Of a stretch of 49,278 bases of DNA, positions 33,263 to 42,386 are shown in pieces (within the stretch, counting starts at the first letter, position 1; the number at the start of each line of letters is the position of its first letter). Location of the stretch: positions 1-49,278 of the forward strand of contig JAAWTG010000018.1 of the NCBI GenBank assembly GCA_022801925.1, given 5' to 3'. The notes beneath the pieces were generated by a model. That model saw nothing but the letters and a program-made list of their open reading frames with translations, ran no database searches and was not told the DNA's origin. This DNA comes from Clostridia bacterium (GTDB lineage Bacteria > Bacillota > Clostridia > RUG12999). Position numbers and translations under genes: made by a program.

Positions 33263-34213
33263 TTAGATATTAAGGTCTTGGTAAAAGCTTTTCAGCGTTT
33301 CGCAAGAGGTGGAAAACTGTTGTAATTCCTTTTTTGTGAGTGTGAGGGAGAGCACTTTTTGAACGCCATTACGGTTTACAATACACGGAACGCCTGCATA
33401 AATATCATTTTGTCCATATTCACCGCGCAGCATAGCGGAAACGGTTAAAATACTGCTCTCATTGCCGAAGATAGCACGCGTAATTCGTACCATTGCCATA
33501 CCAATACCGTAGTAAGTCGCGTGTTTGGCAGCGATAATTTTCTGTGCCGCGCCGCGCACTTCTTCCGATAATTTTTGAATATCTTCAAACTGGAATCGTC
33601 CGCCCGATTCATCGCAAATTGTAGAGATTGGTTTGGTAGCAAGCATTGCCTGACTCCATGGCACAAATTCACTGTCGCCGTGTTCACCCATAACATAAGC
33701 GTGCATATTGCGCGGGTCTACAGAAAAGTAATCTCCCAGCAGATAGCGCAGACGCGCGGTGTCAAGCGCCGTTCCTGTTCCAATCACACGTGCGGAATTA
33801 AAACCGGAGTAGGCATAGGTAATGCGGGTCATGATATCCACAGGATTGGTTGCTACCAGAAAAATACCGCCAAAACCTGAACGGGTGACTGGATCGATGA
33901 TAGAGCGGAAAATTTCCGCATTGCGCTGTAACAAGTCAAGACGGGATTCACCTGATTTCTGGGCAACACCTGCGCAGATACAAACAATATCTGCATCACG
34001 GCAATCACTATATTCTCCGGCATAGATTTTCATATTAGAACCGGAGAACGCGAGACCATGGTTCAAATCCATAGCTTCGCCTTCCGCACGCTGGCGGTCT
34101 ATATCAATCAAAACCAGTTCGTCACAACTGTTTTGATTCAGCAGGGCATAGGCATAACTCATGCCAACCATACCAGTTCCAATTAAAACGACTTTTCTTC
34201 TGTCATCATTCAT
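33263..34213 (-). CDS. ldh: L-lactate dehydrogenase
   Basis: The predicted protein has 316 aa. It has the NAD-binding GTGMVGMSYA, ATNPVDIMT, and the active-site motif GEHGDSEFVPWS with the catalytic His. It reduces pyruvate to lactate and regenerates NAD+ in fermentation. The start at 34213 follows AAGGAG. The gene lies 68 bp behind the TSUP pair and ends at a strong terminator; it may be co-transcribed with them. Confidence 0.94.
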   Translation of the reverse strand: MNDDRRKVVLIGTGMVGMSYAYALLNQNSCDELVLIDIDRQRAEGEAMDLNHGLAFSGSNMKIYAGEYSDCRDADIVCICAGVAQKSGESRLDLLQRNAEIFRSIIDPVTRSGFGGIFLVATNPVDIMTRITYAYSGFNSARVIGTGTALDTARLRYLLGDYFSVDPRNMHAYVMGEHGDSEFVPWSQAMLATKPISTICDESGGRFQFEDIQKLSEEVRGAAQKIIAAKHATYYGIGMAMVRITRAIFGNESSILTVSAMLRGEYGQNDIYAGVPCIVNRNGVQKVLSLTLTKKELQQFSTSCETLKSFYQDLNI

Positions 34214-34281
34214 AAGAGTAACTCCTTTTCATTGTTTATGATAATTTTAATAATTTAAACAGATTGATAAAATAAATAAGA

Positions 34282-34671
34282 TTAGGATTGTACCGTTTGT
34301 TTTTCACCACTTTTCTTTTCACGCTTTAAAAGTTCTATAATGCCGGAAACAATGAGCAATCCGGCGAAAATTCGTCGGATAAGCAGGGGAGAAATGAGTT
34401 TTGCAACATAACTTCCTATGACGGCACCGATAACGCCGAGCGGCGCTAGAATCAGGAGCAGTTTCCAGTCAATCCGCTTTTGTTTGAAATGAACCACCAA
34501 AGAACTTCCGCTGGCAAATAAAAAGAATAAGAGATTAATTCCTTGTGCCGGCAGCTGCGACATGTGTTTGACCAAAGTCAGATAAATAATTAGTAGTCCG
34601 CCGCCGCCAATTCCCAGTCCTGCCATGGCTGCGATGCAAGCGCTGGCAATAAAATCCCCAATATACTGCAT
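34282..34671 (-). CDS. Half-size TSUP/TauE-family permease, second half
   Basis: The predicted protein has 129 aa with about four membrane helices. GLGIGGGGLLIIYL near the start and the second-helix region PAQGINLLFFLFASGSS match one TauE/SafE repeat unit. Normal members have two such units in ~250 aa; here each unit is a separate gene. AAGGAGG precedes the start, 14 bp behind its partner. The two chains probably form a heterodimer; transported substrate (sulfite, sulfonate or other anion) is unknown. Confidence 0.82.
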   Translation of the reverse strand: MQYIGDFIASACIAAMAGLGIGGGGLLIIYLTLVKHMSQLPAQGINLLFFLFASGSSLVVHFKQKRIDWKLLLILAPLGVIGAVIGSYVAKLISPLLIRRIFAGLLIVSGIIELLKREKKSGEKQTVQS

Positions 34672-34685
34672 AAAATAAATCCTCC

Positions 34686-35051
34686 TTATGTGAAAAACAT
34701 GCGGATGCCAACAAAAATAATGAGTCCTGCAAACAGTTTTTTCAGGAGTTTGGGGTTGATTTTTCCCAAAAGGAATGCACCGGCAAGTCCGCCGACTACC
34801 GCACCCGGAAGATAGCGGTATAAATCATTCATCACAATATTCCCATGAAAAGCATAGATAATAGCGCTGGCAATCGACATGGGAAAAATAGCGGCAATGG
34901 TTAGCGCAAATAAATTTTTACTTGCTTCTTCGCTCTCAAATGTCAAGATATATTTGAGACATAAAATCAAAATAATACCGCCGCCAGTTCCAAGTAAACC
35001 ATTGATGAAACCTGCTGCAATGGGAATTAGCCAGAGTAGATATTTTTTCAT
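34686..35051 (-). CDS. Half-size TSUP/TauE-family permease, first half
   Basis: The predicted protein has 121 aa with about four membrane helices. AAGFINGLLGTGGGIILIL is the TSUP glycine-rich motif. ATG 35051 has AGGAGA at a good distance; the upstream start at 35081 has none. It is the first gene of a TSUP-TSUP-(ldh) row behind a strong terminator at 35106-35160. The short interval leaves room for only a weak promoter (candidate CATAAT near 35090). Confidence 0.82.
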   Translation of the reverse strand: MKKYLLWLIPIAAGFINGLLGTGGGIILILCLKYILTFESEEASKNLFALTIAAIFPMSIASAIIYAFHGNIVMNDLYRYLPGAVVGGLAGAFLLGKINPKLLKKLFAGLIIFVGIRMFFT

Positions 35052-35105
35052 GGACGTATCTCCTAAAAAGAAAGCTAACAATATTATGTGAATTTTTAGG
35101 AAATA

Positions 35106-35160
35106 TATAAGTAACCCCTATGAAAACAACTAAATTTTGTTTTCATAGGGGTTACTTATA
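35106..35160. terminator. Terminator with 22-bp perfect stem
   Basis: Perfect arms at 35106-35127 and 35139-35160 with an 11-nt loop. It lies 13 bp behind the stop of the NYN gene and insulates it from the TSUP genes. Confidence 0.85.
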
Positions 35161-35173
35161 CAAAATAAAATAT

Positions 35174-35962
35174 TTATTTTCGGCGTTTGCGCGCATTTGT
35201 CGCTTTTGATTGTGGCTGCACTTCTGGTATCATACGAATATATTTATGAAGCACATGCGGATTGGAAGTCCGGCGTGAGGTGACTTCAAAGGGACCAAGT
35301 GAATCAAGCAGCGGCGTCAGTTTATGAAATCCATAGTTTCGTACATCAAAATCAGGATAGCGTTTACTTAAAATATTGCCAACATTGCCGATATATGCCC
35401 AGCCATCATCATCGGAAATTTCCATAATAATTTTACGGACTGCCCGCCGGAGCCAAGCAGTATCTTTATCTGTTGGTTCAAGCGGGGCGGAAGCTTCCTG
35501 CGGCGCATCTTCCGCTGTGCCGGATTCGTCTGCGATTGTTTCCAGATATATAAATTTTTCGCAGGCAACAACAAAGGGGCGCGGTGTTTTCTTTTCTCCC
35601 ATTCCCACAACATACATACCATCTTCACGCAGACGTGTCACCAGACGAGTGAAATCGCTATCGCTGGAAACAACGCAAAAACCGTCAACGTTGTTGGAAT
35701 AGAGAATGTCCATTGCATCAATAATCAATGCGGAATCCGTTGAATTCTTCCCTGTGGTATAGCTATATTGCTGAATGGGCGAGATGGAATATTCCAACAG
35801 GTTTTGTTTCCAAGAAGCAAGCTGTGGCTGCGTCCAATCGCCATAAATCCGTTTATAAGTCGGTGTTCCGTGTGTGGCAATCTCCTCTAAAATGTATTTG
35901 ATGTATTTCGGGGACACATTATCTGCATCAATCATGACAGCGATTCTTCTATCGGTCTCCAT
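35174..35962 (-). CDS. NYN domain protein with C-terminal LOTUS/OST-HTH domain
   Basis: The predicted protein has 262 aa. The N-terminal NYN (PIN-like) nuclease domain (~1-150) shows conserved acidic residues in AVMIDADNVS, STDSALIIDAMD and VSSDSDF. A Glu/Pro-rich linker follows, then a LOTUS-type winged helix (GWAYIGNVGNILSKRYPDFD, RNYGFHKLTPLL) and a basic tail. NYN-LOTUS proteins are thought to cut or bind RNA; the target here is unknown. ATG 35962 has GGGAGGAA upstream. A consensus-like promoter lies at 35995-36023 and the gene stands alone. Confidence 0.88.
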   Translation of the reverse strand: METDRRIAVMIDADNVSPKYIKYILEEIATHGTPTYKRIYGDWTQPQLASWKQNLLEYSISPIQQYSYTTGKNSTDSALIIDAMDILYSNNVDGFCVVSSDSDFTRLVTRLREDGMYVVGMGEKKTPRPFVVACEKFIYLETIADESGTAEDAPQEASAPLEPTDKDTAWLRRAVRKIIMEISDDDGWAYIGNVGNILSKRYPDFDVRNYGFHKLTPLLDSLGPFEVTSRRTSNPHVLHKYIRMIPEVQPQSKATNARKRRK

Positions 35963-35994
35963 TACAATTCCTCCCACGATATCTGTTTTCTTTC

Positions 35995-36023
35995 ATCATA
36001 CCTTTTTTGCAAGTATTTGTCAA
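35995..36023 (-). promoter_or_regulatory. Promoter of the NYN gene
   Basis: On the minus strand TTGACA (36023-36018), 17-bp spacer, TATGAT (36000-35995). Confidence 0.75.
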
Positions 36024-36059
36024 CTAGTTAGAAAAAATTCAAGAGAAAAATGATTTTGT

Positions 36060-36095
36060 GAAAAAATAGGACTGCTTTACACATGAAAGCAGCCC
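36060..36095 (-). terminator. Terminator behind the aconitase-family gene
   Basis: GGACTGCTTT (36069-36078) pairs with AAAGCAGCCC (36086-36095), one G-T pair, 7-nt loop; on the minus strand a TATTTTTTC tract follows. Confidence 0.8.
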
Positions 36096-36114
36096 ATGTT
36101 TTGTTTTTCTTGGT

Positions 36115-38397
36115 TTAATGCGTTTTATAATAATTAATCAGGCAGCCGGACTCGATAATTTCCTTTTCGTCCGGCGTCAGCGCACCGAGACCCAATTGAA
36201 TTTCCGTCAGGTTCCCACCGCGCACCAAATAAGCAGGGAAGGTAGGCGTACCATTTTTCACAATCTGTTTGATACCGGGCACATAGACAAAATCGCCAAC
36301 TTCAAAAGCGGTATCGTCCGCAGTGATAAAGGGAAGCATACCCCAGTTGATTAAGTTGCTTCTATAGCGTTTGGTTGCGTATTCTTTTGCAATATTTGCA
36401 TAGCCGCCCAGCACCTTTTGACAGGAAGCTGCCTGCTCACGTGCAGAGCCGTCTCCGGGTTTTACCGCGTAAATGACGCTGCCGATATTTGTTTTGGCAA
36501 CATCAACCGGACATTTTGTTTGAATGGCTGCAACCGCTGCCTGCAATTCTGCGTTATCAACTGTTTTGCCATTCAGACGATTCTGTTCCAGCACCTGTAC
36601 ATCTTTTGCACGTCCAACATATGCAGGGTCTTTGCGGGACAGAGCAAATTCCGCCAATTTCAGAGGATTGGAACGGTAGGAAGAAGTCTCGCCGGAGGGA
36701 ATCAGTTCATCTGTGGTCGTAACAGGATCGTGGATAACAGACACCATTTTGAGTAAAATGTCATCGCTGAGAGATGTCATTTTCGGCCAGTCCGCAATGT
36801 TGGGACCGTATTTTAATTCCGCAGATGTATCAGGTTTGCCAAATCCCTGATATACACGGTTTTCATATACATTTTTATCAAAATGATATGCCGGATTGGT
36901 GTATTCCACATCTAGTTCTGTTGCAGCAGTCAGGAAACCGCCGTTTGCCGCTGTTGCCGCAATGGAACGTGCGTCCATCAGTGCAACAGAAGAAATTTGA
37001 CCGGAAACCGGTTTGGAACCTTCGCGGTTGGGGAAGTTCCTCGTAGAATGACGAATGCTGAGCGCATTATTTGCCGGTACATCACCCGCGCCGAAGCAAG
37101 GTCCGCAGAATGCTGTCCGCAGCGTTGCACCGGAAGCCATCAGCGTTGCGGCAGCACCGTTGCGAATCAGTTCCATATAAACAGGCTGACTGGACGGATA
37201 TGCACTGAGTGCAAACTCATCATGACCAATGGAGTGATGGTTCAAAATATCGGCAGCAGCACACAGGTTTTCAAAGGTACCGCCTGCGCAGCCGGCAATA
37301 ACGCCTTGGTCTACCAAAAGATTGCCGTTTACAATTTTATCGCGCAGCTGGAATGTAACATTCGGTGCGCCAAGTTGTTCGTTTCCAATGGTTTCCACTT
37401 CGTGCAAAATATCCTCCAGATTTGCTTTCAAATCTTCAATGGTATAAGTGTTGCTCGGGTGGAACGGCATTGCAATCATGGGACGGATTTTGGACAAGTC
37501 AACCATGACAACGCCGTCGTAATAAGCAACACTGCCGGGCTTTAATTCCGCATAAGCACTGCTACGACCATGTTCCGTCAAATAGTCTTTGACCGTGCTG
37601 TCCGTTTCCCAAATGGAGGACAGACAGGTGGTTTCTGTTGTCATAACATCAATACCGTTACGGTATTCAACGCTCAAATTAGCAATGCCAGGGCCAACAA
37701 ATTCCATTACTTTATTTTTTACATAACCGTTTTGGAACACGCTGCCAATGATGGCGAGCGCTACGTCCTGCGGACCCACGCCGGGCGCCGGTGCACCGGT
37801 CAGGTAGACGGCGACAACGTCTGGATAGTCCACATCATAGGTTTTGCTTAAAAGCTGTTTCACCAGTTCCGGTCCGCCTTCACCGATTGCCATGGTGCCG
37901 AGCGCTCCATAGCGGGTGTGGCTGTCGGAACCTAAAATCATGCTGCCGCAGCGGCTCATCATTTCACGCATATACTGATGAATCACTGCCAAGTGCGCCG
38001 GCACATAGACACCTCCGTATTTTTTGGCAGCGGACAAACCAAACATGTGGTCGTCTTCGTTGATGGTTCCGCCAACCGCGCATAAACTATTATGGCAGTT
38101 GGTGAGTACATAGGGCAGCGGAAATTCTTTCAAACCGCTGGCTTTTGCCGTCTGGATAATACCGACATAAGTGATATCATGTGACGCCATGCAGTCAAAT
38201 TTGATTTTCAGTTTATCTGCGCTGCCGGAGGTATTATGATTTTGCAAAATGGAATACGCAATAGTGTTTTGTTTTGCTTCTTCCGGAGATACCTCCAGTT
38301 GATATTTTGCTTTTATGTGGGACGGTGCAGCTTCGTCAGCAGGAACCAAATCCCGACCGCCGATTAAATATGCACCTGTTTTCCATAATTCTAACAA
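36115..38397 (-). CDS. Aconitase-family hydratase (YbhJ-like)
   Basis: The predicted protein has 760 aa, one chain containing the three 4Fe-4S aconitase domains and the C-terminal swivel domain. Cluster ligands appear in IAGCAGG and [11 protein letters not shown]; the substrate region has [13 protein letters not shown]. The overall sequence is closer to the uncharacterised E. coli YbhJ type annotated as hydratase than to AcnA or AcnB, so citrate-isocitrate activity is likely but unproven. The start is a TTG at 38397 with AGGAGGGG seven bases upstream. It has its own consensus promoter overlapping the end of queG. Confidence 0.88.
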   Translation of the reverse strand: MLELWKTGAYLIGGRDLVPADEAAPSHIKAKYQLEVSPEEAKQNTIAYSILQNHNTSGSADKLKIKFDCMASHDITYVGIIQTAKASGLKEFPLPYVLTNCHNSLCAVGGTINEDDHMFGLSAAKKYGGVYVPAHLAVIHQYMREMMSRCGSMILGSDSHTRYGALGTMAIGEGGPELVKQLLSKTYDVDYPDVVAVYLTGAPAPGVGPQDVALAIIGSVFQNGYVKNKVMEFVGPGIANLSVEYRNGIDVMTTETTCLSSIWETDSTVKDYLTEHGRSSAYAELKPGSVAYYDGVVMVDLSKIRPMIAMPFHPSNTYTIEDLKANLEDILHEVETIGNEQLGAPNVTFQLRDKIVNGNLLVDQGVIAGCAGGTFENLCAAADILNHHSIGHDEFALSAYPSSQPVYMELIRNGAAATLMASGATLRTAFCGPCFGAGDVPANNALSIRHSTRNFPNREGSKPVSGQISSVALMDARSIAATAANGGFLTAATELDVEYTNPAYHFDKNVYENRVYQGFGKPDTSAELKYGPNIADWPKMTSLSDDILLKMVSVIHDPVTTTDELIPSGETSSYRSNPLKLAEFALSRKDPAYVGRAKDVQVLEQNRLNGKTVDNAELQAAVAAIQTKCPVDVAKTNIGSVIYAVKPGDGSAREQAASCQKVLGGYANIAKEYATKRYRSNLINWGMLPFITADDTAFEVGDFVYVPGIKQIVKNGTPTFPAYLVRGGNLTEIQLGLGALTPDEKEIIESGCLINYYKTH

Positions 38398-38441
38398 CGA
38401 GACCCCTCCTAAATATTTTTCTAAATTTCTCTTAATAAAAT

Positions 38442-38470
38442 ATTATATCAATAGAACAGCGCTTTGTCAA
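38442..38470 (-). promoter_or_regulatory. Consensus promoter of the aconitase-family gene
   Basis: On the minus strand TTGACA (38470-38465), exact 17-bp spacer, TATAAT (38447-38442). The -35 box overlaps the stop codon of queG. Confidence 0.85.
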
Positions 38471-39267
38471 ATGCCATTTTGGTCTTTCAAAGTGAAATTG
38501 CGCAGCAAAACATCTTTTCCGCGCCAAGAAAATGCACGCTGCCGGTAACGCCGCCGAAATTCTCTGCCGGAAAGCGGCAGTAAGTCCTCTTTTGTCAAAA
38601 AAGGAACAAGAGATTGACGGAATTCTAAAATGGGCGTGACAGGAATAGACTGATTGTGGGGACAAACCTCCTGACAAGTATCACAGCCCCAAATCAGCGG
38701 ATTTTTCATTAAAATGGATTGTTCCGTCTCTGATAAATCTCCTTTTTTTTGCGTGATATGGGAGGCGCAGCGCTCTATTTGCATCCTTTTCTCTTGCAGC
38801 GCTCCGCCATGACATGCTGTGCGGCATTTTCCGCATCCGATACAACTGCATGAAAGCGGTTTGTCGGGCGCTAAATTCAATGATTCGCAAACGATATATC
38901 CAATGAACACATAAGAACCATAGACGGGATGAATGAGACAGGTGTTCTGTCCAATGAACCCAAGTCCGGCGGCAACTGCCAGACTTCTGTCCTGATAGGG
39001 ACTGTTGTCGCAGTAAATTTGTCCGGAATAATCAATTCCTGTTTGTTCTTGTAAAAATTCGCTAATTCGCAGCAAATAGCTGCGAACAACCATGTGGTAA
39101 TCCGGCATTACTGCATAGCGGGAGAGATTGCGCTGCGTTTTAATTGGCTGATAATAGGGAAACAGGCATACGACAGCGCAGCCGATTCCTGTGGGAGAAG
39201 AGGCAATACCGCAGCAGTCCAGTCCGATGCTTTTACAAAATAATTTGAGTTGTTCCTTGAAGTCCAT
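38467..39267 (-). CDS. queG: Epoxyqueuosine reductase QueG
   Basis: The predicted protein has 266 aa, shorter than E. coli QueG (~380) because the C-terminal HEAT repeats are missing, as in many Clostridia. Two ferredoxin-like motifs are seen: SCIGCGKCRTAC and CDTCQEVCPHN, and a cobalamin-binding front half. It carries out the last step in queuosine synthesis in tRNA. GAGGGG precedes the start. A TATAAT lies at 39343-39348 on the minus strand, with a weak -35. Confidence 0.88.
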   Translation of the reverse strand: MDFKEQLKLFCKSIGLDCCGIASSPTGIGCAVVCLFPYYQPIKTQRNLSRYAVMPDYHMVVRSYLLRISEFLQEQTGIDYSGQIYCDNSPYQDRSLAVAAGLGFIGQNTCLIHPVYGSYVFIGYIVCESLNLAPDKPLSCSCIGCGKCRTACHGGALQEKRMQIERCASHITQKKGDLSETEQSILMKNPLIWGCDTCQEVCPHNQSIPVTPILEFRQSLVPFLTKEDLLPLSGREFRRRYRQRAFSWRGKDVLLRNFTLKDQNGI

Positions 39268-39392
39268 TTTGCCGCCCCTCTCGTTGAATGGATATTTTAT
39301 GAAAACAAAAACGCTTGGAAAGTGCTATTTTACCGTATCAACATTATAGCACAGAAAGCTAGAAAATAAAAGGCTTTTTCGCGAATTTGCTA

Positions 39393-39421
39393 TTGACAAA
39401 GCTGGGAAATACCAATATAAT
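39393..39421 (+). promoter_or_regulatory. Consensus promoter of the anchored protein-galTK row
   Basis: TTGACA (39393-39398), exact 17-bp spacer, TATAAT (39416-39421), 40 bp before the first start codon. galT follows the first gene by only 34 bp, so this promoter probably also serves galT and galK. Confidence 0.85.
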
Positions 39422-39461
39422 AAGAACAGTATGAAATGACGGGCGGAGGATTGATGCCATC

Positions 39462-40142
39462 ATGAAAAAAATTTTGTTTGCATTTTTGTGTGTAATGCTA
39501 TGTACCAATATGGTGTTTGCTGATAATATGCTGAAGAATGCTTCCTTTGATTCACAAAAAGAGTGGAAGCTGGAATATTATTTTAAAGACCGCGATTCCT
39601 CCATTCAAATTGTGCAGGATGAAGGGCAAAATGTTGTTTCTATGACAAGTGAACTGCAAAACCATGTGACAGCAACGCAAACGGTTAAGGTCAAAAAAGG
39701 CAGTATTTATAAAATCACAGCGGAAACAAAGACGGTAGGTGTCTCTACCAAAGGACGCGGCGCTTGTATTGGAATTTATAATCATTTGGTATATAGCGCA
39801 ACTGTGAGTGAAACCTCAAGTGGATATCAGACATTGGAATTATATGTGCGTCCGCAGGGGACGGAACTTCCTGTCATGCTGTCACTGGGCGGACATGGAG
39901 AAGAATCATCGGGAACAGCATATTTTCGTAATGCACAAATGGAAGAGATTGATGAAAAATCTGTGCCGAAGAATGCTAAAATACAGGAGGTAACAGATAC
40001 TTCCGGCGGGCAGAGCAGCCAAACGCAGGACAAATCCTATTTGCCCGAAACAAAACTTGACGCGAAATGGTATACCTTGATTGCACTGCTTGCATTTGCT
40101 GTATTAGGTGCATTTTATTATGTGTGGTTTAAAAAACAATAA
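39462..40142 (+). CDS. Secreted, membrane-anchored beta-sandwich (CBM-like) protein
   Basis: The predicted protein has 226 aa. Residues 1-20 are a signal peptide with probable cleavage after VFA. Residues ~22-160 look like a jelly-roll carbohydrate-binding module of the CBM4/9 kind (NMLKNASFD start, paired strands, FRNAQMEEID end). A Ser/Gln/Thr-rich linker leads to one membrane helix (~202-221) and a short KKQ tail. It would hold a sugar-binding domain outside the membrane. It precedes galT and galK, which fits glycan sensing or capture; ligand unknown. Confidence 0.65.
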   Translation: MKKILFAFLCVMLCTNMVFADNMLKNASFDSQKEWKLEYYFKDRDSSIQIVQDEGQNVVSMTSELQNHVTATQTVKVKKGSIYKITAETKTVGVSTKGRGACIGIYNHLVYSATVSETSSGYQTLELYVRPQGTELPVMLSLGGHGEESSGTAYFRNAQMEEIDEKSVPKNAKIQEVTDTSGGQSSQTQDKSYLPETKLDAKWYTLIALLAFAVLGAFYYVWFKKQ

Positions 40143-40176
40143 ATATTTATGAAAAGAGACTTAGGAGGAAGATACA

Positions 40177-41151
40177 ATGGCAGAACTAAGATGGCATCCA
40201 CTGATTCAAGACTGGGTGATGATTGCATCACACCGTCAAAACCGTCCGCAAATGCCTAAAGATTGGTGTCCGTTTTGTCCCGGCTCGGGGAAAGTACCGG
40301 ATACATATGAAGTTTATGAATATGATAATGATTTTCCGGCGCTTTCACAAAATCCGCCGGAACCGGATGATGTGGCAACAGAACTCTATAAAACCCGTCC
40401 GGCATATGGAAAATGTGAAGTCGTTTTATATTCCCCCAATCATACCATAACGTTGCCGGAACTGCCGGTAGAACATATTGAAAAATTGGTTGACCTGTGG
40501 ACGCAGCGGTTTGTTGAAATTTCTAAAGATGAAAAAATCAAATATGTTTTCATTTTTGAAAACCGCGGCGCGGTTGTAGGCGTTACCATGCCGCATCCGC
40601 ATGGTCAGATTTACGGATATTCTATTATCCCGAAAAAAATTGAATTGGAGCTGAACAGCAGCAAAGAACATTTTCAAAAAACAGGTCACTGCCTGATATG
40701 TGATATGCTGCAAGAGGAACTGGATTTTGGCAAACGTGTTATTATTGAAAACGAAGATTTTGCCACAGTATTGCCCTTCTTTACAGAATATCCTTATGGT
40801 ATGTATATCATCAGCAAAAACCACCGGCAGAACTTGGCGGAAATGAATGAGCGCGAGAAAAAGAATTTGGCAAGCATTTTGAAGGAGACGACCGGTACTT
40901 TTGACGCACTATTTGACTATCCGTTCCCCTATATGATGTGTATGCATCAAAGTCCGGTCAACAGCGAAGACACCAGCGAGTATTATCATTTCCATATTGA
41001 ATTTTTCCCGCCGATGCGTTCTGCGGATAAACAGAAATTCAATGCCTCCAGCGAAACAGGCGTATGGGCGCACTGTAACCCAACGGCGCCGGAGGAAAAG
41101 GCAGAAGAACTGCGAGAGGCATATCAGCGCTATTTGAAAAAACAGCAATAA
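40177..41151 (+). CDS. galT: Galactose-1-phosphate uridylyltransferase
   Basis: The predicted protein has 324 aa. It is the class I (HIT-fold) enzyme: zinc Cys pair CPFCPG, the active-site motif MPHPHGQIYGYS with the nucleophilic His in HPH, and the later ENEDFATVLPFF and HFHIEFFPP. It exchanges UMP between UDP-glucose and galactose-1-phosphate in the Leloir pathway. AGGAGG precedes the start. galK follows 17 bp downstream; galE and galM are not in the window. Confidence 0.95.
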   Translation: MAELRWHPLIQDWVMIASHRQNRPQMPKDWCPFCPGSGKVPDTYEVYEYDNDFPALSQNPPEPDDVATELYKTRPAYGKCEVVLYSPNHTITLPELPVEHIEKLVDLWTQRFVEISKDEKIKYVFIFENRGAVVGVTMPHPHGQIYGYSIIPKKIELELNSSKEHFQKTGHCLICDMLQEELDFGKRVIIENEDFATVLPFFTEYPYGMYIISKNHRQNLAEMNEREKKNLASILKETTGTFDALFDYPFPYMMCMHQSPVNSEDTSEYYHFHIEFFPPMRSADKQKFNASSETGVWAHCNPTAPEEKAEELREAYQRYLKKQQ

Positions 41152-41168
41152 GGGGAGGAAAACATGAG

Positions 41169-42359
41169 ATGGAATTGGCAGAATTGAAAGAAAAATTTTG
41201 CGCGCTCTATGGCGGAACAGAGGAAGATATCAGGATTTTTATGTCGCCCGGGCGCGTGAATTTAATTGGTGAACATACAGACTATAACGGCGGATATGTG
41301 TTTCCGGCAGCGCTTTCCATGCGGACGGCAATTGCCTATCGGAAAACGGACAGCGGCAAAATCCGTATGGCGGCAACCGATTTGGATGTACGCGTGGAAG
41401 CAGATATCAACCGTTTAGCAGATTATAAAGATTTAAAATGGGGCGATTATCAGCTTGGCGTTGCTTATGTCATGCAAAAACAAGGATATCAAATTTGCAG
41501 TTGCGACATGCTTTTTGACGACACTACGCCGCACGGCGGGGGACTGTCCTCATCAGCGGCAATTGAAGTGGCGACGGCTTTGGCGTTTGCAACGATTTCC
41601 AATGAAGAAAAAGGGATTACTGCACCGGTTGAGATGGTTGAAATGGCGAAAATTTCTCAGCAGGCAGAACACGAATATATTGGCGTACAATGCGGCATTA
41701 TGGATCAGTTTGCGTCAGCAATGGGAAAGAAAAACCATGCTATGCTGCTCAACTGCGCGAGTCTCGACTATGAACTGGTACCGCTGCAAATGGACGGTTA
41801 TAAACTAGTGATTGCCAATACCAACAAAAAACGTGGTTTGGCGGATTCAAAATATAATGAACGCCGCGGTGAATGTGAAGCGGCGGTAGCAGATTTACAA
41901 AAAGTGCTGCCAGAAATCACTTGTCTGGCAGATGTTTCTGTGGCGGAATTTGAACAGCACCAGTCTGCCATTCAAAATGAGACTGCACGTCGGCGTGCAA
42001 AACACGTTGTTTATGAAATTGACAGAGTGCTGCAATCTGTTAAGGCGCTGAAAGCGGGCGATATGCTTCGGTTTGGCGAACTGATGAATGCATCACACGA
42101 TTCTTTGCGGGACGATTATGAAGTGACCGGATTGGAACTGGATACTTTAGTAGGGGAAGCGCGCAAAGTAGACGGCGTGATTGGTTCGCGCATGACGGGC
42201 GCAGGATTCGGCGGCTGCACGGTCAGTCTGGTGAAAGAAGATGCAGTGGAGAATTTTATTGCAGCGGTTGGACCGAATTATCAGGCAAAAACCGGTTTGA
42301 CAGCAGCGTTTTATGTATCTGAAATTGGTGACGGCGGACATGAAGTAAAGATAGTATAA
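41169..42359 (+). CDS. galK: Galactokinase
   Basis: The predicted protein has 396 aa. Signature motifs: GRVNLIGEHTDYNGGYV (galactose binding), HGGGLSSSAAIEVA (ATP-binding GHMP motif), and GSRMTGAGFGGCTVSL near the end. It phosphorylates galactose at C1. The start at 41169 lies 12 bases behind GGGGAGG; another ATG at 41164 is in a different frame and stops after seven codons, so spacing is slightly unusual. Third gene of the row. Confidence 0.95.
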   Translation: MELAELKEKFCALYGGTEEDIRIFMSPGRVNLIGEHTDYNGGYVFPAALSMRTAIAYRKTDSGKIRMAATDLDVRVEADINRLADYKDLKWGDYQLGVAYVMQKQGYQICSCDMLFDDTTPHGGGLSSSAAIEVATALAFATISNEEKGITAPVEMVEMAKISQQAEHEYIGVQCGIMDQFASAMGKKNHAMLLNCASLDYELVPLQMDGYKLVIANTNKKRGLADSKYNERRGECEAAVADLQKVLPEITCLADVSVAEFEQHQSAIQNETARRRAKHVVYEIDRVLQSVKALKAGDMLRFGELMNASHDSLRDDYEVTGLELDTLVGEARKVDGVIGSRMTGAGFGGCTVSLVKEDAVENFIAAVGPNYQAKTGLTAAFYVSEIGDGGHEVKIV

Positions 42360-42386
42360 CAAATTGGACAACGGAGTGGTGATTTG

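Noticed and set aside
34214-34281. Rex operator before ldh
   Set aside because: GTTTA/TAAAC half-sites exist but spacing and sequence do not fit the Rex consensus.
36997-37545. 182-codon open frame antisense to the aconitase-family gene
   Set aside because: Shadow of a conserved coding region; no ribosome site and no motif.
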